Below are positions 15,594-23,471 of a stretch of 26,697 nucleotides of DNA, in pieces (within the stretch, counting starts at the first letter, position 1; each line of letters starts with the position of its first letter). Made by a program: the position numbers and the translations under genes. The stretch lies in the NCBI GenBank assembly GCA_002317115.1, contig DCIP01000034.1:20648-47344 (forward strand), given 5' to 3'. The notes under the pieces are model-generated. The model did not search any database. It saw only the letters and a list, made by a program, of their open reading frames with translations, and was not told the origin of the DNA. The stretch comes from Candidatus Scybalocola fimicaballi. GTDB taxonomy: Bacteria; Bacteroidota; Bacteroidia; Bacteroidales; Paludibacteraceae.

Positions 15594-15611
15594 ATTTTAA
15601 ATTTATTTTTG
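15581..15611 (+). promoter_or_regulatory. Promoter of the YhcH-family gene
   Basis: TTCG (15581-15584), 19 bases, then TATTTTTG (15604-15611), a full -7 match. The start codon is 23 bases after the box. It overlaps the divergent promoter on the other strand. Confidence 0.55.
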
Positions 15612-15633
15612 CATCAAATAAAAAAATAATGCA

Positions 15634-16077
15634 ATGGTATTAGACAAATTATCAGAAGCATCGAAATATTACTCGCTTCACCCAAAATTCAAAATCGCTT
15701 TCGATTATATTTTCTCTCACGATTTTAAAGATATTCCAGGAGGAAGTAAAATAGTTGTCGACGACGATGTGCGCATCAACGTCGACGAGCCAACTCTTCG
15801 TGCGAAAGAGGATGCTCTGCCTGAAGCTCACGATCTTCATATTGACATTCAGGTGCCAATCGTAGGCGAAGAGACTTGCGGTTTTATTCCACGCCCAGAG
15901 TGTAAAACCATTGACAGACAAAGTGCTGAAAAAGACTATGTTATCTATAAAGAGATGTCAACTGGATTTTTCCGTTTGACACCAGAGGATTTCGTAATCT
16001 TCTTTCCGTCGGATGGCCACGCTCCTATAATCGGCAGCGGATACGAGAAAAAAATCGTGGTAAAAATCAAATTATAA
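15634..16077 (+). CDS. YhcH/YjgK/YiaL-family protein
   Basis: A 147-residue cupin-like protein related to the EbgC beta subunit of evolved beta-galactosidase and to YhcH, a sialic-acid operon protein. The metal-binding region shows EAHDLHIDIQ (Glu, two His, Asp). The later motif is the conserved FFPSDGHAP with another His. Members are thought to be anomerases or isomerases of sugars; the sugar here is unknown. It lies between a serine hydrolase and the glycogen branching enzyme. A 71-base gap with its own promoter-like sequence separates it from glgB, so co-regulation is possible but not shown. A full -7 box lies close upstream and no Shine-Dalgarno is seen. Confidence 0.85.
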   Translation: MVLDKLSEASKYYSLHPKFKIAFDYIFSHDFKDIPGGSKIVVDDDVRINVDEPTLRAKEDALPEAHDLHIDIQVPIVGEETCGFIPRPECKTIDRQSAEKDYVIYKEMSTGFFRLTPEDFVIFFPSDGHAPIIGSGYEKKIVVKIKL

Positions 16078-16086
16078 GACTTACAA

Positions 16087-16122
16087 TTTGCCATTTAAAC
16101 AACGATTCTGTAAATTCGTTGT
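16087..16122 (+). promoter_or_regulatory. Promoter and operator-like palindrome upstream of glgB
   Basis: TTTG (16087-16090), 20 bases, then TAAATTCG (16111-16118), one mismatch to TAnnTTTG. ACAACGA (16099-16105) and TCGTTGT (16116-16122) form a perfect 7-bp inverted repeat with a 10-base spacer. Its right arm overlaps the -7 box, a common arrangement for repressor binding. Confidence 0.4.
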
Positions 16123-16136
16123 GAAAAACTTAATAT

Positions 16137-16142
16137 GGAGGA
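16137..16142 (+). promoter_or_regulatory. Strong Shine-Dalgarno GGAGGA deciding the glgB start
   Basis: It lies 6 bases before ATG 16149. This favours 16149 over the in-frame TTG at 16143 and the ATG at 16155. Such a strong site is rare in this window. Confidence 0.6.
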
Positions 16143-16148
16143 TTGACT

Positions 16149-18158
16149 ATGGATATGCTAAACTTGGTGAAATACGACCAGCAACTCAAACCATTTGAGA
16201 ATGCGCTTGTAGGAAGATACAAACATTTTATGTGGAAGGAATCTTCTTTGGTCGGAGACAAAGATAATCTTGCTGACTTTGCGTCTGGACACCTTTATTT
16301 CGGTCTGCACAAGATCGGAAAGAAATGGGTTTTGCGCGAGTGGGCTCCCAACGCTACAGCTATCTATATCATTGGCGACTTCAATAATTGGAAAGAAGAC
16401 GACGCTTACTCGTTGAAGCGTAAGGATAACGGAATCTGGGAAATCGAGATGCCAGAATCTGCCATGAAGCATGAGGATCTTTACAAACTAAAGGTTCATT
16501 GGAATGGTGGTGAAGGCGAACGTATTCCTGCTTGGTGCCGACGTGTGGTGCAGGATGAGAACACAAAGATTTTCTCCGCTCAGGTGTGGGCTCCAGAAAA
16601 ACCTTATAAATTCAAGATCAAGCAGTTTAAGCCAAATGTGTCTCCGCTTCTTATCTACGAATGCCACATCGGTATGAGTGGAGAGGAGGAGAAAGTCACT
16701 TCATATAATGAATTCCGTGAGAATATGCTTCCTCGTATCGTCGCTGACGGATACAACTGTATTCAGATTATGGCAATCCAGGAGCATCCTTACTACGGTT
16801 CTTTCGGATATCATGTGTCAAGCCTATTCGCACCGTCATCACGCTTCGGAACTCCTGAAGAGTTGAAGCAACTAATCGACGAGGCTCATCAACGTGGATT
16901 GGCAGTGATTATGGATATCGTTCATTCTCACGCAGTTAAGAATCAGGTTGAAGGTCTTGGTTTGTTCGACGGTACTCCATACCAATATTTTCACGACGGT
17001 TGGAGACGTGAGCATCCACAGTGGGATTCTCTTTGCTACAACTATGAGAAACCAGAAGTGCTTCACTTCTTGCTTTCCAACTGTAAATATTGGCTTGACG
17101 AATTCAAATTTGACGGTTTCCGTTTCGACGGTGTAAGCTCAATGCTTTTCCTTGACCACGCGATGGGCAACGTCTTCGGAAGCTACGACAACTATTTCAA
17201 TGGCAATCAGGATGGCGACGCAATTTGCTACTTGACTTTGGCAAACAAGCTTATCCACCAGGTTCATCCATACGCAATCACTATCGCTGAGGAAGTGAGC
17301 GGAATGCCAGGTGTCGCAGCCAAGATCGAAGACGGAGGTATGGGATTCGACTACCGTCTTGCTATGGGAATCCCTGACTTCTGGATCAAGATGATCAAGG
17401 AGGTTAAGGATGAGGAGTGGAAGCCAGGACATATTCTTTGGGTTCTAACCAACCATAGAGCTGAAGAGAAGACAATCAACTACGCAGAAAGCCACGACCA
17501 GGCATTGGTTGGAGACAAGACTATCATGTTCCGTCTTGCCGACGCCGATATGTACTGGCACATGTCGAGACTATTCGACAGTTCATATATGCTCGACCGT
17601 GCAATCGCACTCCACAAGATGATCCGACTAATCACATTGTCGTCAATCAACGGCGGTTATCTAAACTTCATGGGTAATGAGTTTGGACATCCAGAGTGGA
17701 TCGATTTTCCACGTGAAGGAAACGGTTGGTCATACAAATACGCCCGTCGTCAGTGGCATTTGGTTGATGATACTGATTTGAAATACAAATATTTGGGAGA
17801 CTGGGACAAGGCAATCATCAAACTTGTCAGCAACGTCCATAAATTCAATCAGTGTCCGATTGAGGTGCTTTGGGATAATAGTGGCGACCAAGTTCTTGCA
17901 TTCCGCAGAGAAGACCTTGTGTTCGTCTTCAATTTTCATCCAAACAAATCGTTTACTGATTACGGAATCCTTGCACCAGCAGGCAAATATACTATGGTCT
18001 TATCATCAGACTCAAATAAGTTTGGTGGTTTTGGCCAGGTGGATGAGAATCAGGAGCATTTTACGATGGAAGATACAAATCATACATCAGCAGGTAAGGA
18101 ATGGTTGAAACTATACATTCCTGCTCGTTCTTGCATGGTGCTTAAATTAGATAGATAA
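16149..18158 (+). CDS. glgB: 1,4-alpha-glucan branching enzyme, eukaryotic-like GH13
   Basis: A 669-residue enzyme that makes alpha-1,6 branches in glycogen. Residues about 45-155 are a CBM48-like N-terminal domain (LREWAPNATAIYIIGDFNNW). The GH13 barrel spans about 165-545. It has YECHIGMSGEE, YGSFGYHVSSLFAPSSRFG, MDIVHSHA, FRFDGVSS with nucleophile D327, ITIAEEVSGMP with acid/base E381, and YAESHDQAL with D450. GNEFGHPEWIDFPREGNGWS follows. The last 100 residues form the all-beta C-terminal domain. The HSHAVKN and EEVSGMP motifs and the length fit the GH13_8 type shared with eukaryotes, which is common in Bacteroidota. The start is set by a GGAGGA site. The methyltransferase gene begins 2 bases after the stop. 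No other glycogen genes are in the window. Confidence 0.93.
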   Translation: MDMLNLVKYDQQLKPFENALVGRYKHFMWKESSLVGDKDNLADFASGHLYFGLHKIGKKWVLREWAPNATAIYIIGDFNNWKEDDAYSLKRKDNGIWEIEMPESAMKHEDLYKLKVHWNGGEGERIPAWCRRVVQDENTKIFSAQVWAPEKPYKFKIKQFKPNVSPLLIYECHIGMSGEEEKVTSYNEFRENMLPRIVADGYNCIQIMAIQEHPYYGSFGYHVSSLFAPSSRFGTPEELKQLIDEAHQRGLAVIMDIVHSHAVKNQVEGLGLFDGTPYQYFHDGWRREHPQWDSLCYNYEKPEVLHFLLSNCKYWLDEFKFDGFRFDGVSSMLFLDHAMGNVFGSYDNYFNGNQDGDAICYLTLANKLIHQVHPYAITIAEEVSGMPGVAAKIEDGGMGFDYRLAMGIPDFWIKMIKEVKDEEWKPGHILWVLTNHRAEEKTINYAESHDQALVGDKTIMFRLADADMYWHMSRLFDSSYMLDRAIALHKMIRLITLSSINGGYLNFMGNEFGHPEWIDFPREGNGWSYKYARRQWHLVDDTDLKYKYLGDWDKAIIKLVSNVHKFNQCPIEVLWDNSGDQVLAFRREDLVFVFNFHPNKSFTDYGILAPAGKYTMVLSSDSNKFGGFGQVDENQEHFTMEDTNHTSAGKEWLKLYIPARSCMVLKLDR

Positions 18159-18160
18159 TA

Positions 18161-19537
18161 GTGGAAAATATACAGTTGTCTGACGATTTCATTGCTGACT
18201 TGCGTGAATACTTGCCAGCCGAGCATCAACAGTTGATTGATGCATTGGCTACTGAGCCTGTGTCAAGCATTCGTCTTAACCGACGTAAGATTGACAACGT
18301 AAAAAATGGCTCATTGGAGCAAGTCAAATGGTGCGAAGAGGGATTCTATCTCAACGATAGGCCTACATTCACAATGGATCCTTTGTTTCATGCAGGAGCC
18401 TACTACGTCCAGGAGGCAAGTTCAATGGCTGTCGGACAAGTGTTCAAGCAGTATATGAGTGAAGTCGAGAGTCCGGTGGTGCTGGATTTATGCGCGTCAC
18501 CAGGTGGAAAGACAACACACTTGGCATCATTACTCGATGGAAAGGGATTTTTGTTGAGTAATGAGGTAGTCAAGACAAGAACAAAGACACTGTGTGAGAA
18601 TGTTTCAAAATGGGGATTCGCCAACACAGCAGTTTGCTCTGTAATGCCCTCATCATTCACAGAATTGACAGGTTTGTTCGACCTTATCCTCGTCGACGCT
18701 CCATGCTCAGGCGAAGGAATGTTCAGAAAAGATGAAGTGGCAGTTTCTGAATGGAGTCGAGACAATGTGAAGATGTGTGCGGACAGACAACGCACTATTC
18801 TTAGCGATGTTTTCCCGTCGCTCAAAGAAGACGGAATTCTTATCTACAGCACATGTACGTTCAATCCTCATGAGGACGACGAGAATGCACAGTGGATTGC
18901 AGATGAACTTGGGGCTGAAATCTTAGATATTGATTTTCCATCAGATAGCGGAGTGACAAAAGATAAATGTGGTTATCATTTCTATCCTCATAAAACCAAA
19001 GGAGAGGGATTCTACATTGCCGCATTCCGCAAAACACAGCCAGAAGATGAAATTTCAATCCGAACAAAGCAAGATAAGAAGAAAGGCAAAGGAAACGTTA
19101 GCCAGCCAACACCGTCAGAAGTGATGAACTGGATTGACGACGCTTCTATTACCGTCGTCGACGGCATAGCTTACCCTACTGAATTCGAGCAACTTATACA
19201 GTTTTTGAATCAGAATATTCGTCTGCTTCAGTACGGAATCCCCGTCTACATACAGAAAGGAAAAGACATCATTCCACAGCACAACCTTGCCATAAGCAAT
19301 ATTGTGAATAAAGATTTCTTTGAGAAAGAGGAAGTCGACTGGGAACGAGCTATTGCCTTCTTGAGAAAAGACAATATTGAGGTGGAGAGTGATAAAAAAG
19401 GATGGTTGATGCTCACATATAAGAATGTGCCTATCGGATTCGTTAAGAATCTTGGCGACCGCACCAACAATCTTTACCCACAAAACTGGAGAATCTTGAT
19501 GACGGCAGACAAAAGCCGATACATTGACATATTCTGA
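18161..19537 (+). CDS. RsmF/NOL1-NOP2-Sun family rRNA m5C methyltransferase
   Basis: A 458-residue S-adenosylmethionine-dependent RNA cytosine-5 methyltransferase, starting at GTG. Residues 1-100 are the N-terminal RNA-binding part (SSIRLNRRK, YYVQEASSMAVGQ). The SAM fold spans about 105-285, with LDLCASPGGKTTHLA as motif I, DAPCSGEGMFRK with C182, and IYSTCTFNPHEDDEN with catalytic C232. The C-terminal 150 residues (YGIPVYIQKGKDIIPQH, GWLMLTYKNVPIGFVKNLGDRTNNLYP) match the PUA-like end of RsmF. The target is probably 16S rRNA, by analogy with E. coli RsmF. No in-frame ATG is near the start, and the next Met would remove conserved residues, so GTG is accepted. It follows glgB by 2 bases and precedes the MBL-fold phosphodiesterase by 17. 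Confidence 0.9.
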   Translation: MENIQLSDDFIADLREYLPAEHQQLIDALATEPVSSIRLNRRKIDNVKNGSLEQVKWCEEGFYLNDRPTFTMDPLFHAGAYYVQEASSMAVGQVFKQYMSEVESPVVLDLCASPGGKTTHLASLLDGKGFLLSNEVVKTRTKTLCENVSKWGFANTAVCSVMPSSFTELTGLFDLILVDAPCSGEGMFRKDEVAVSEWSRDNVKMCADRQRTILSDVFPSLKEDGILIYSTCTFNPHEDDENAQWIADELGAEILDIDFPSDSGVTKDKCGYHFYPHKTKGEGFYIAAFRKTQPEDEISIRTKQDKKKGKGNVSQPTPSEVMNWIDDASITVVDGIAYPTEFEQLIQFLNQNIRLLQYGIPVYIQKGKDIIPQHNLAISNIVNKDFFEKEEVDWERAIAFLRKDNIEVESDKKGWLMLTYKNVPIGFVKNLGDRTNNLYPQNWRILMTADKSRYIDIF

Positions 19538-19554
19538 TATATATTTGATTAACA

Positions 19555-20313
19555 ATGAGATTAACGTTTTTAGGAACAGGCACATCATCTGGAGTGCCAA
19601 CGTTAGGATGCAATTGCGAAGTATGCCAATCAAATGACGTGCGAGATAAACGTCTGCGCGCGAGTGTGTTCTTGGAAGTGAACGACAAGAATATACTTAT
19701 CGACTGCGGACCAGATTTCCGTGAGCAGGCATTGTATCATGGCATTGATAAAATTGACGCTATCCTATTGACACACAAACATATCGATCACATTGGAGGA
19801 ATCAACGATTTGCGTTCGTTGGGCAATCAAACATTATATCTTGACGAGCAGACAGAAAGAGCTGTAAAACAGATGTATGACTATTGCTTTGTAGAAAATC
19901 CGTATCCAGGAGTACCGTCGCTCGAACTTAAAAGAATTGATTATAATCCATTTACCATTTGCGACGGTGAAGTTGAAGTAATTCCAATCAGAGTGATGCA
20001 CGGGCAAATGGAGATAATGGGTTATAGAATTGGCGATTTCGCATACATCACAGACGTATCCCGTCTATCAAACGATGCTGAATACGACAAATTGAAAGAT
20101 TTGGAAGTCGTGGTGATTGGCTGTTTGAGAATGAAAGAGCATCACTCACATCAGAATTTCGACGAAGCTATGGAAATGGCAAAAAGAATAGGAGCAAAAC
20201 AGACATTCTTTACTCACATGTGTCACCATATCGGACTACATTCTGACATTGAGGACATGACCCCAGAGAATATCAACTTTGCTTTTGACAACTTAGCTAT
20301 TGGTTTTGAATAA
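19555..20313 (+). CDS. MBL-fold phosphodiesterase, PhnP-like
   Basis: A 252-residue metallo-beta-lactamase-fold hydrolase. It begins MRLTFLGTGTSSGVPTLGCNCEVC, with the C-x-C-x-x-C zinc cluster typical of PhnP-like proteins. The metal signature is H74-x-H76-x-D78-H79 (THKHIDH). Later ligands are MHGQMEIMGYRIGDFAYITD (His, Asp) and FTHMCHHIG near the C-terminus. PhnP is the phosphoribosyl 1,2-cyclic phosphate phosphodiesterase of phosphonate breakdown. No phn gene is nearby, so the substrate may be another cyclic phosphodiester. It is packed in the glgB-rsmF run, with 21 bases to the sodium channel gene. Confidence 0.87.
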   Translation: MRLTFLGTGTSSGVPTLGCNCEVCQSNDVRDKRLRASVFLEVNDKNILIDCGPDFREQALYHGIDKIDAILLTHKHIDHIGGINDLRSLGNQTLYLDEQTERAVKQMYDYCFVENPYPGVPSLELKRIDYNPFTICDGEVEVIPIRVMHGQMEIMGYRIGDFAYITDVSRLSNDAEYDKLKDLEVVVIGCLRMKEHHSHQNFDEAMEMAKRIGAKQTFFTHMCHHIGLHSDIEDMTPENINFAFDNLAIGFE

Positions 20314-20334
20314 GATAGCACTTAAAACTAATAT

Positions 20335-21168
20335 ATGAACATATTCACACAAATACGAGAGTTTTGCATTAATTTAACAGATAGCAGAACATTCAAGAAT
20401 GCTATAGTCCTGATAATACTTTTCAATTCAATCGTACTTGGATTAATTACCAGCGAAACAATTTACACTAAATTTGGCGACTTTCTGGAGCTCATACTGT
20501 CTATCAGTGTCGTAATCTTCACAATAGAGATTATTCTTAGAATAATCGCCAAAGGCTGGAGATTCTTTCTAAACGGATGGAATATCTTTGATTTCCTACT
20601 TGTAGCGATCGCATTTCTACCAGAATCAGGAGCAGCCATCACATTCCGAATCTTCAGAGTGTTGAGAGCATTGAGAATGGTGTCGTCATTAAAAAAATTA
20701 CGCCACATAGTATCAGCTATTTTGGTCTCAGCCCCACACGTCTTCTGGGCAGCCGTACTGCTTTTGATCATTTTCTATATCTTCGGAATCATAGGACAAA
20801 ACCTCTTCCACGAGGCCTTTCCACAATGGTTTGGCACATTGGGAGATACGATGTACACTCTATTTCAAGTCACTACACTTGAAAGTTGGTCAATGGGTAT
20901 AGCCAGACCTGTCATGCAAGTTTATCCTTGGGCATGGTGCTACTTTGTTCCATTTGTGATGATGTCTTCATATATCGTGTTGAACGTGGTGGTAGGAGTT
21001 GTTGTAAATGCCACAAGTGATCTTTCCGACGACGATGATATCAAAGATGTAAAAGAGAAAATGAAGATCAAGAAAGTAACGAACCCCGAAATAATGCAGG
21101 AAATCAACGAATTAAAAAGCATGATCAAGCATTTAGAGGAAAAATTGGATAAAAACGAAAGCAAATAA
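20335..21168 (+). CDS. Voltage-gated sodium channel, NavAb/NaChBac type
   Basis: A 277-residue channel subunit expected to form a homotetramer in the inner membrane. S1-S4 lie in about 20-128. S4 carries gating charges R105, R108, R111 and R114 at every third residue (FRIFRVLRALRMV). S5 is about 135-155. The pore loop reads LFQVTTLESWSMGIARP with the filter TLESWS (E183), the Na+-selective sequence of NavAb and NaChBac. S6 is about 200-226. The cytoplasmic tail has an acidic neck (SDDDD) and a short coiled coil (INELKSMIKHLEEKL), which assembles the tetramer in known bacterial channels. The filter fits Na+ rather than K+ or Ca2+. It ends the plus-strand run starting at glgB; the function in this organism is unknown. 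Confidence 0.93.
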   Translation: MNIFTQIREFCINLTDSRTFKNAIVLIILFNSIVLGLITSETIYTKFGDFLELILSISVVIFTIEIILRIIAKGWRFFLNGWNIFDFLLVAIAFLPESGAAITFRIFRVLRALRMVSSLKKLRHIVSAILVSAPHVFWAAVLLLIIFYIFGIIGQNLFHEAFPQWFGTLGDTMYTLFQVTTLESWSMGIARPVMQVYPWAWCYFVPFVMMSSYIVLNVVVGVVVNATSDLSDDDDIKDVKEKMKIKKVTNPEIMQEINELKSMIKHLEEKLDKNESK

Positions 21169-21171
21169 AAT

Positions 21172-21202
21172 TTTGTCAATCGACACAATAATATTATTTT
21201 TG
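21172..21202 (+). promoter_or_regulatory. Promoter of the ECF-tatA-tatC unit
   Basis: TTTG (21172-21175), exactly 19 bases, then TATTTTTG (21195-21202): a perfect match to the Bacteroidota promoter form. The start codon follows 38 bases after the box. Confidence 0.75.
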
Positions 21203-21239
21203 CATAAAATAACATTCACAAAGTGAAAAAATAATCTTC

Positions 21240-21758
21240 ATGAATACTAATTCATCATTACACAGCTATCAGCTAAATCAGACTGAGACATATTTGATGT
21301 CGACGCTATTTGTTATTGGCAATTTGCTTATGCCACAGTTGTGCCACTTCGCAGGCGGAAGCCACGCAGGTCACGTTTGGCTACCAATCTATCTATTCAC
21401 ATTGATTGGAGCATATAAGTATGGTTTTGCTGTTGGATTAATCACAGCTGTTTTCTCTCCAATTGTCAATCATTTGCTTTTTGGCATGCCTCCATTGGCA
21501 GTTTTGCCTTCAATCCTTTGCAAATCAGTTGTTTTGGCAGTAGTAGCGGCAATGGTGGCAGAAAAATCAAAGAAAGTGACATTGTTAACATTGTTAGCAA
21601 CAATCCTAACATACCAAGTGATTGGAACATTAGCTGAATTTGCATTGTTCCAGCCTAATTTCTACGCTGCAATCAGCGATTTCAGAGTTGGCGTTCCAGG
21701 AATGTTGATGCAGTTGTTCGGTGGATACGCATTGCTTAAATATGTATTAAACAAATAA
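21240..21758 (+). CDS. ECF transporter S component (substrate-binding), orphan
   Basis: A 172-residue membrane protein with about five or six hydrophobic segments and short loops. It resembles S components of energy-coupling-factor transporters: an N-terminal LSTLFVIGNLLMPQLCH-like helix, a GGSHAGHVWLPIYLFTLIGAYKYG loop, FSPIVNHLLFGMPPLAVLP, and a terminal helix. S components bind a vitamin or metal and share an ECF A-T module encoded elsewhere. No A or T component is in the window, so it would be a group II orphan. The ligand cannot be told. It has its own strong promoter and lies 9 bases before tatA. It could also be an unrelated small membrane protein. Confidence 0.7.
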   Translation: MNTNSSLHSYQLNQTETYLMSTLFVIGNLLMPQLCHFAGGSHAGHVWLPIYLFTLIGAYKYGFAVGLITAVFSPIVNHLLFGMPPLAVLPSILCKSVVLAVVAAMVAEKSKKVTLLTLLATILTYQVIGTLAEFALFQPNFYAAISDFRVGVPGMLMQLFGGYALLKYVLNK

Positions 21759-21767
21759 TTCCCTAAT

Positions 21768-21971
21768 ATGTCATATACTAATTTTGTACTTCTATTTCTT
21801 GGATTAGGAGGATCAGAACTATTAGTGATCATGCTTGTCATTCTACTATTGTTTGGCGGCAAGAAAATTCCTGAATTGATGCGTGGACTTGGAAAAGGAG
21901 TCCGCAGTTTCAAAGACGGAATGAAAGAAGTCACAACAGACGACGAGGACGAGAAATCCACTAAGGCATAA
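21768..21971 (+). CDS. tatA: Twin-arginine translocase subunit TatA
   Basis: A 67-residue protein with an N-terminal membrane helix ([31 protein letters not shown]), the [10 protein letters not shown] hinge and an amphipathic helix, and an acidic tail (DDEDEK). TatA forms the pore-like assembly that moves folded proteins with RR signal peptides. No TatB gene is present; a TatA with TatC is the minimal two-part system. It starts 9 bases after the ECF gene and is followed 8 bases later by tatC. Confidence 0.93.
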   Translation: MSYTNFVLLFLGLGGSELLVIMLVILLLFGGKKIPELMRGLGKGVRSFKDGMKEVTTDDEDEKSTKA

Positions 21972-21979
21972 AACGAGTA

Positions 21980-22735
21980 GTGACAAATCAAGAGCCATCC
22001 TTTTGGGATCATTTAGACGAATTACGCACCTACTTAATACGCATCGTCATAGTCGTATTAGTAGGTGCGATTGTCGCATTTACACTGAAGACGGAGGTGT
22101 TTTCCGTCGTCTTGGCTCCATCTAAGTCCGATTTCATAACCTACCAATTATTTTCGATGTTTGGAGAGATTGATGATTTCAAACTCCAACTCATCAACAC
22201 CGAGTTGACATCACAGTTTGCAGTACACATGCAGGTGAGTATCATCATCGGCATCATCTGCGTCAGCCCATACATACTCTACTCCATCTTTGCATTCGTC
22301 TCACCAGCCTTATATTACAACGAGCGTAAGTATGCCAAACTATTGATTGGAGCTGGATATTTTATGTTTATGACGGGAGTAGCACTCTCATATTTCTTGA
22401 TATTTCCACTAACGTTAAGATTCTTAGGCGATTACCAAGTCAGTGAGGAAGTGAAGAACATCATCACCTTAAGTTCATATATCGACACATTGACCATGTT
22501 GACACTGATGCTTGGAATAGTGTTTGAATTGCCTATATTATGTGTGATTCTTGGCAAATTAGGTATACTCACACCAGAATTCATGCAAGAGTACCGTCGA
22601 CATGCCATTGTGATTATTCTCATCATCGCAGCCATCATAACACCAACTACCGATGTCATGACACTAATGGTTGTTAGTTTACCAATCTACTTGCTTTACG
22701 AAGTCAGCATATTTGCTGTAAAATCAATAAGATAA
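21980..22735 (+). CDS. tatC: Twin-arginine translocase subunit TatC
   Basis: A 251-residue membrane protein with six helices, starting at GTG. The FWDHLDELRTYLIRI N-terminus carries the conserved HLDELR signal-binding motif. Other family features are ISIIIGIICVSPYILYSIFAFVSPALYYNERKYA (FxxPAL) and FELPILCVILGKLGI, with a C-terminal helix pair (IITPTTDVMTL). TatC binds RR signal peptides and recruits TatA. It closes the ECF-tatA-tatC unit, and the spacing of 8 bases implies one transcript. A terminator hairpin follows. Confidence 0.93.
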   Translation: MTNQEPSFWDHLDELRTYLIRIVIVVLVGAIVAFTLKTEVFSVVLAPSKSDFITYQLFSMFGEIDDFKLQLINTELTSQFAVHMQVSIIIGIICVSPYILYSIFAFVSPALYYNERKYAKLLIGAGYFMFMTGVALSYFLIFPLTLRFLGDYQVSEEVKNIITLSSYIDTLTMLTLMLGIVFELPILCVILGKLGILTPEFMQEYRRHAIVIILIIAAIITPTTDVMTLMVVSLPIYLLYEVSIFAVKSIR

Positions 22736-22753
22736 CTTGTCTAAACCTGAAAC

Positions 22754-22786
22754 AAAAAAAGACGACTCTTTCGAATCGTCTTTATA
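22754..22786. terminator. Bidirectional terminator between tatC and the thioredoxin-like gene
   Basis: AAAGACGA (22758-22765) pairs with TCGTCTTT (22776-22783), with a TC/GA extension past a mismatch. An A-run precedes it, giving a T-run on the minus strand for the convergent gene. Confidence 0.8.
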
Positions 22787-22823
22787 CTGTAAATTATCTC
22801 TGTACCATAAGGTTTTTCATATT

Positions 22824-23093
22824 TTAGGATATGTACATCTCAGTACCAACAAAATTCTTTTTGTTGTCGATTAACAAATCCTTTATCTCATCAAATGACA
22901 TCTTTCCATTTCCAACAACCACATTATCAATGACTAAAGCTGGAAGCGTCAAAAAATCAAACTTAAAAATCTCAATCATATCTTCTACCTTAGTAATCTT
23001 TGCGTCCAATGCCAAATCGTCAATTGCCTTATTGACAAAACGCTCCAACGAATTGCTAATAGCACATTCAGTACCTAATACCTTTATTTCCAT
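22824..23093 (-). CDS. Thioredoxin-fold protein with degenerate active site
   Basis: An 89-residue small protein. I chose the start at 23093 (MEIKVLGT), preceded by AAGGA 4 bases away; an upstream ATG adds 6 residues without support. It matches the Thioredoxin_3 family (MTH895-like): beta strand, VLGTECAIS turn, helix, then the TLPALVIDN cis-Pro region and VVGNGKMS end. The family's CxxC redox pair is normally present. Here the first Cys remains and the second is Ser (C-A-I-S), so a disulfide cannot form within the motif. It may bind a metal, or act by mixed disulfide, or be inactive. It is the last minus-strand gene of this end, 378 bases from ccsBA. Confidence 0.8.
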   Translation of the reverse strand: MEIKVLGTECAISNSLERFVNKAIDDLALDAKITKVEDMIEIFKFDFLTLPALVIDNVVVGNGKMSFDEIKDLLIDNKKNFVGTEMYIS

Positions 23094-23471
23094 AAATCCT
23101 TTAATAATCAAATAATCTAAACTCTAATAATAAAAACCCTTAAATGCTTTCATAAACGCAAGCAACCCCACTATACGTTCACGAAAAATGGAAAAAACAA
23201 TGCTGGATATATTCGGTTTTAGTCAGGATTAGAAAAGTATTTCGCATTCTCTGATCCCCTATAAACTTTTCACTACAAATACACCACTTATCATCAGTTC
23301 TTTCAACGATGCAAAAATATATCTTTTTTTTATTCATTGTATCACCACGATTTTTTTTAACATATTTATTCATCAGTTTTTAATATTAATTAACATTTTA
23401 CTTAACATTTCCCCTAAAACACTGAATAATAAGCACGGAATAGTTAAAATTCAGTTAATATATATTAAAAT
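23094..23471. other. 378-bp AT-rich gap with a possible small ORF
   Basis: No known gene was recognised. On the minus strand 23373-23179 can encode 64 residues (or 52 from an inner ATG), including KIYFCIVERTDDKWCICS. It is not a shadow of another gene, but it has no family I know. A -7-like box (23312-23319 on the minus strand, TATTTTTG) lies inside it, which argues against coding or suggests a promoter for the thioredoxin-like gene. No strong terminator after ccsBA is seen. Confidence 0.35.
23312..23319 (-). promoter_or_regulatory. Candidate -7 box TATTTTTG of the thioredoxin-like gene
   Basis: It fully matches TAnnTTTG on the minus strand. No good -33 box is at 19 bases. It would leave a leader of about 210 bases. 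Confidence 0.3.
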
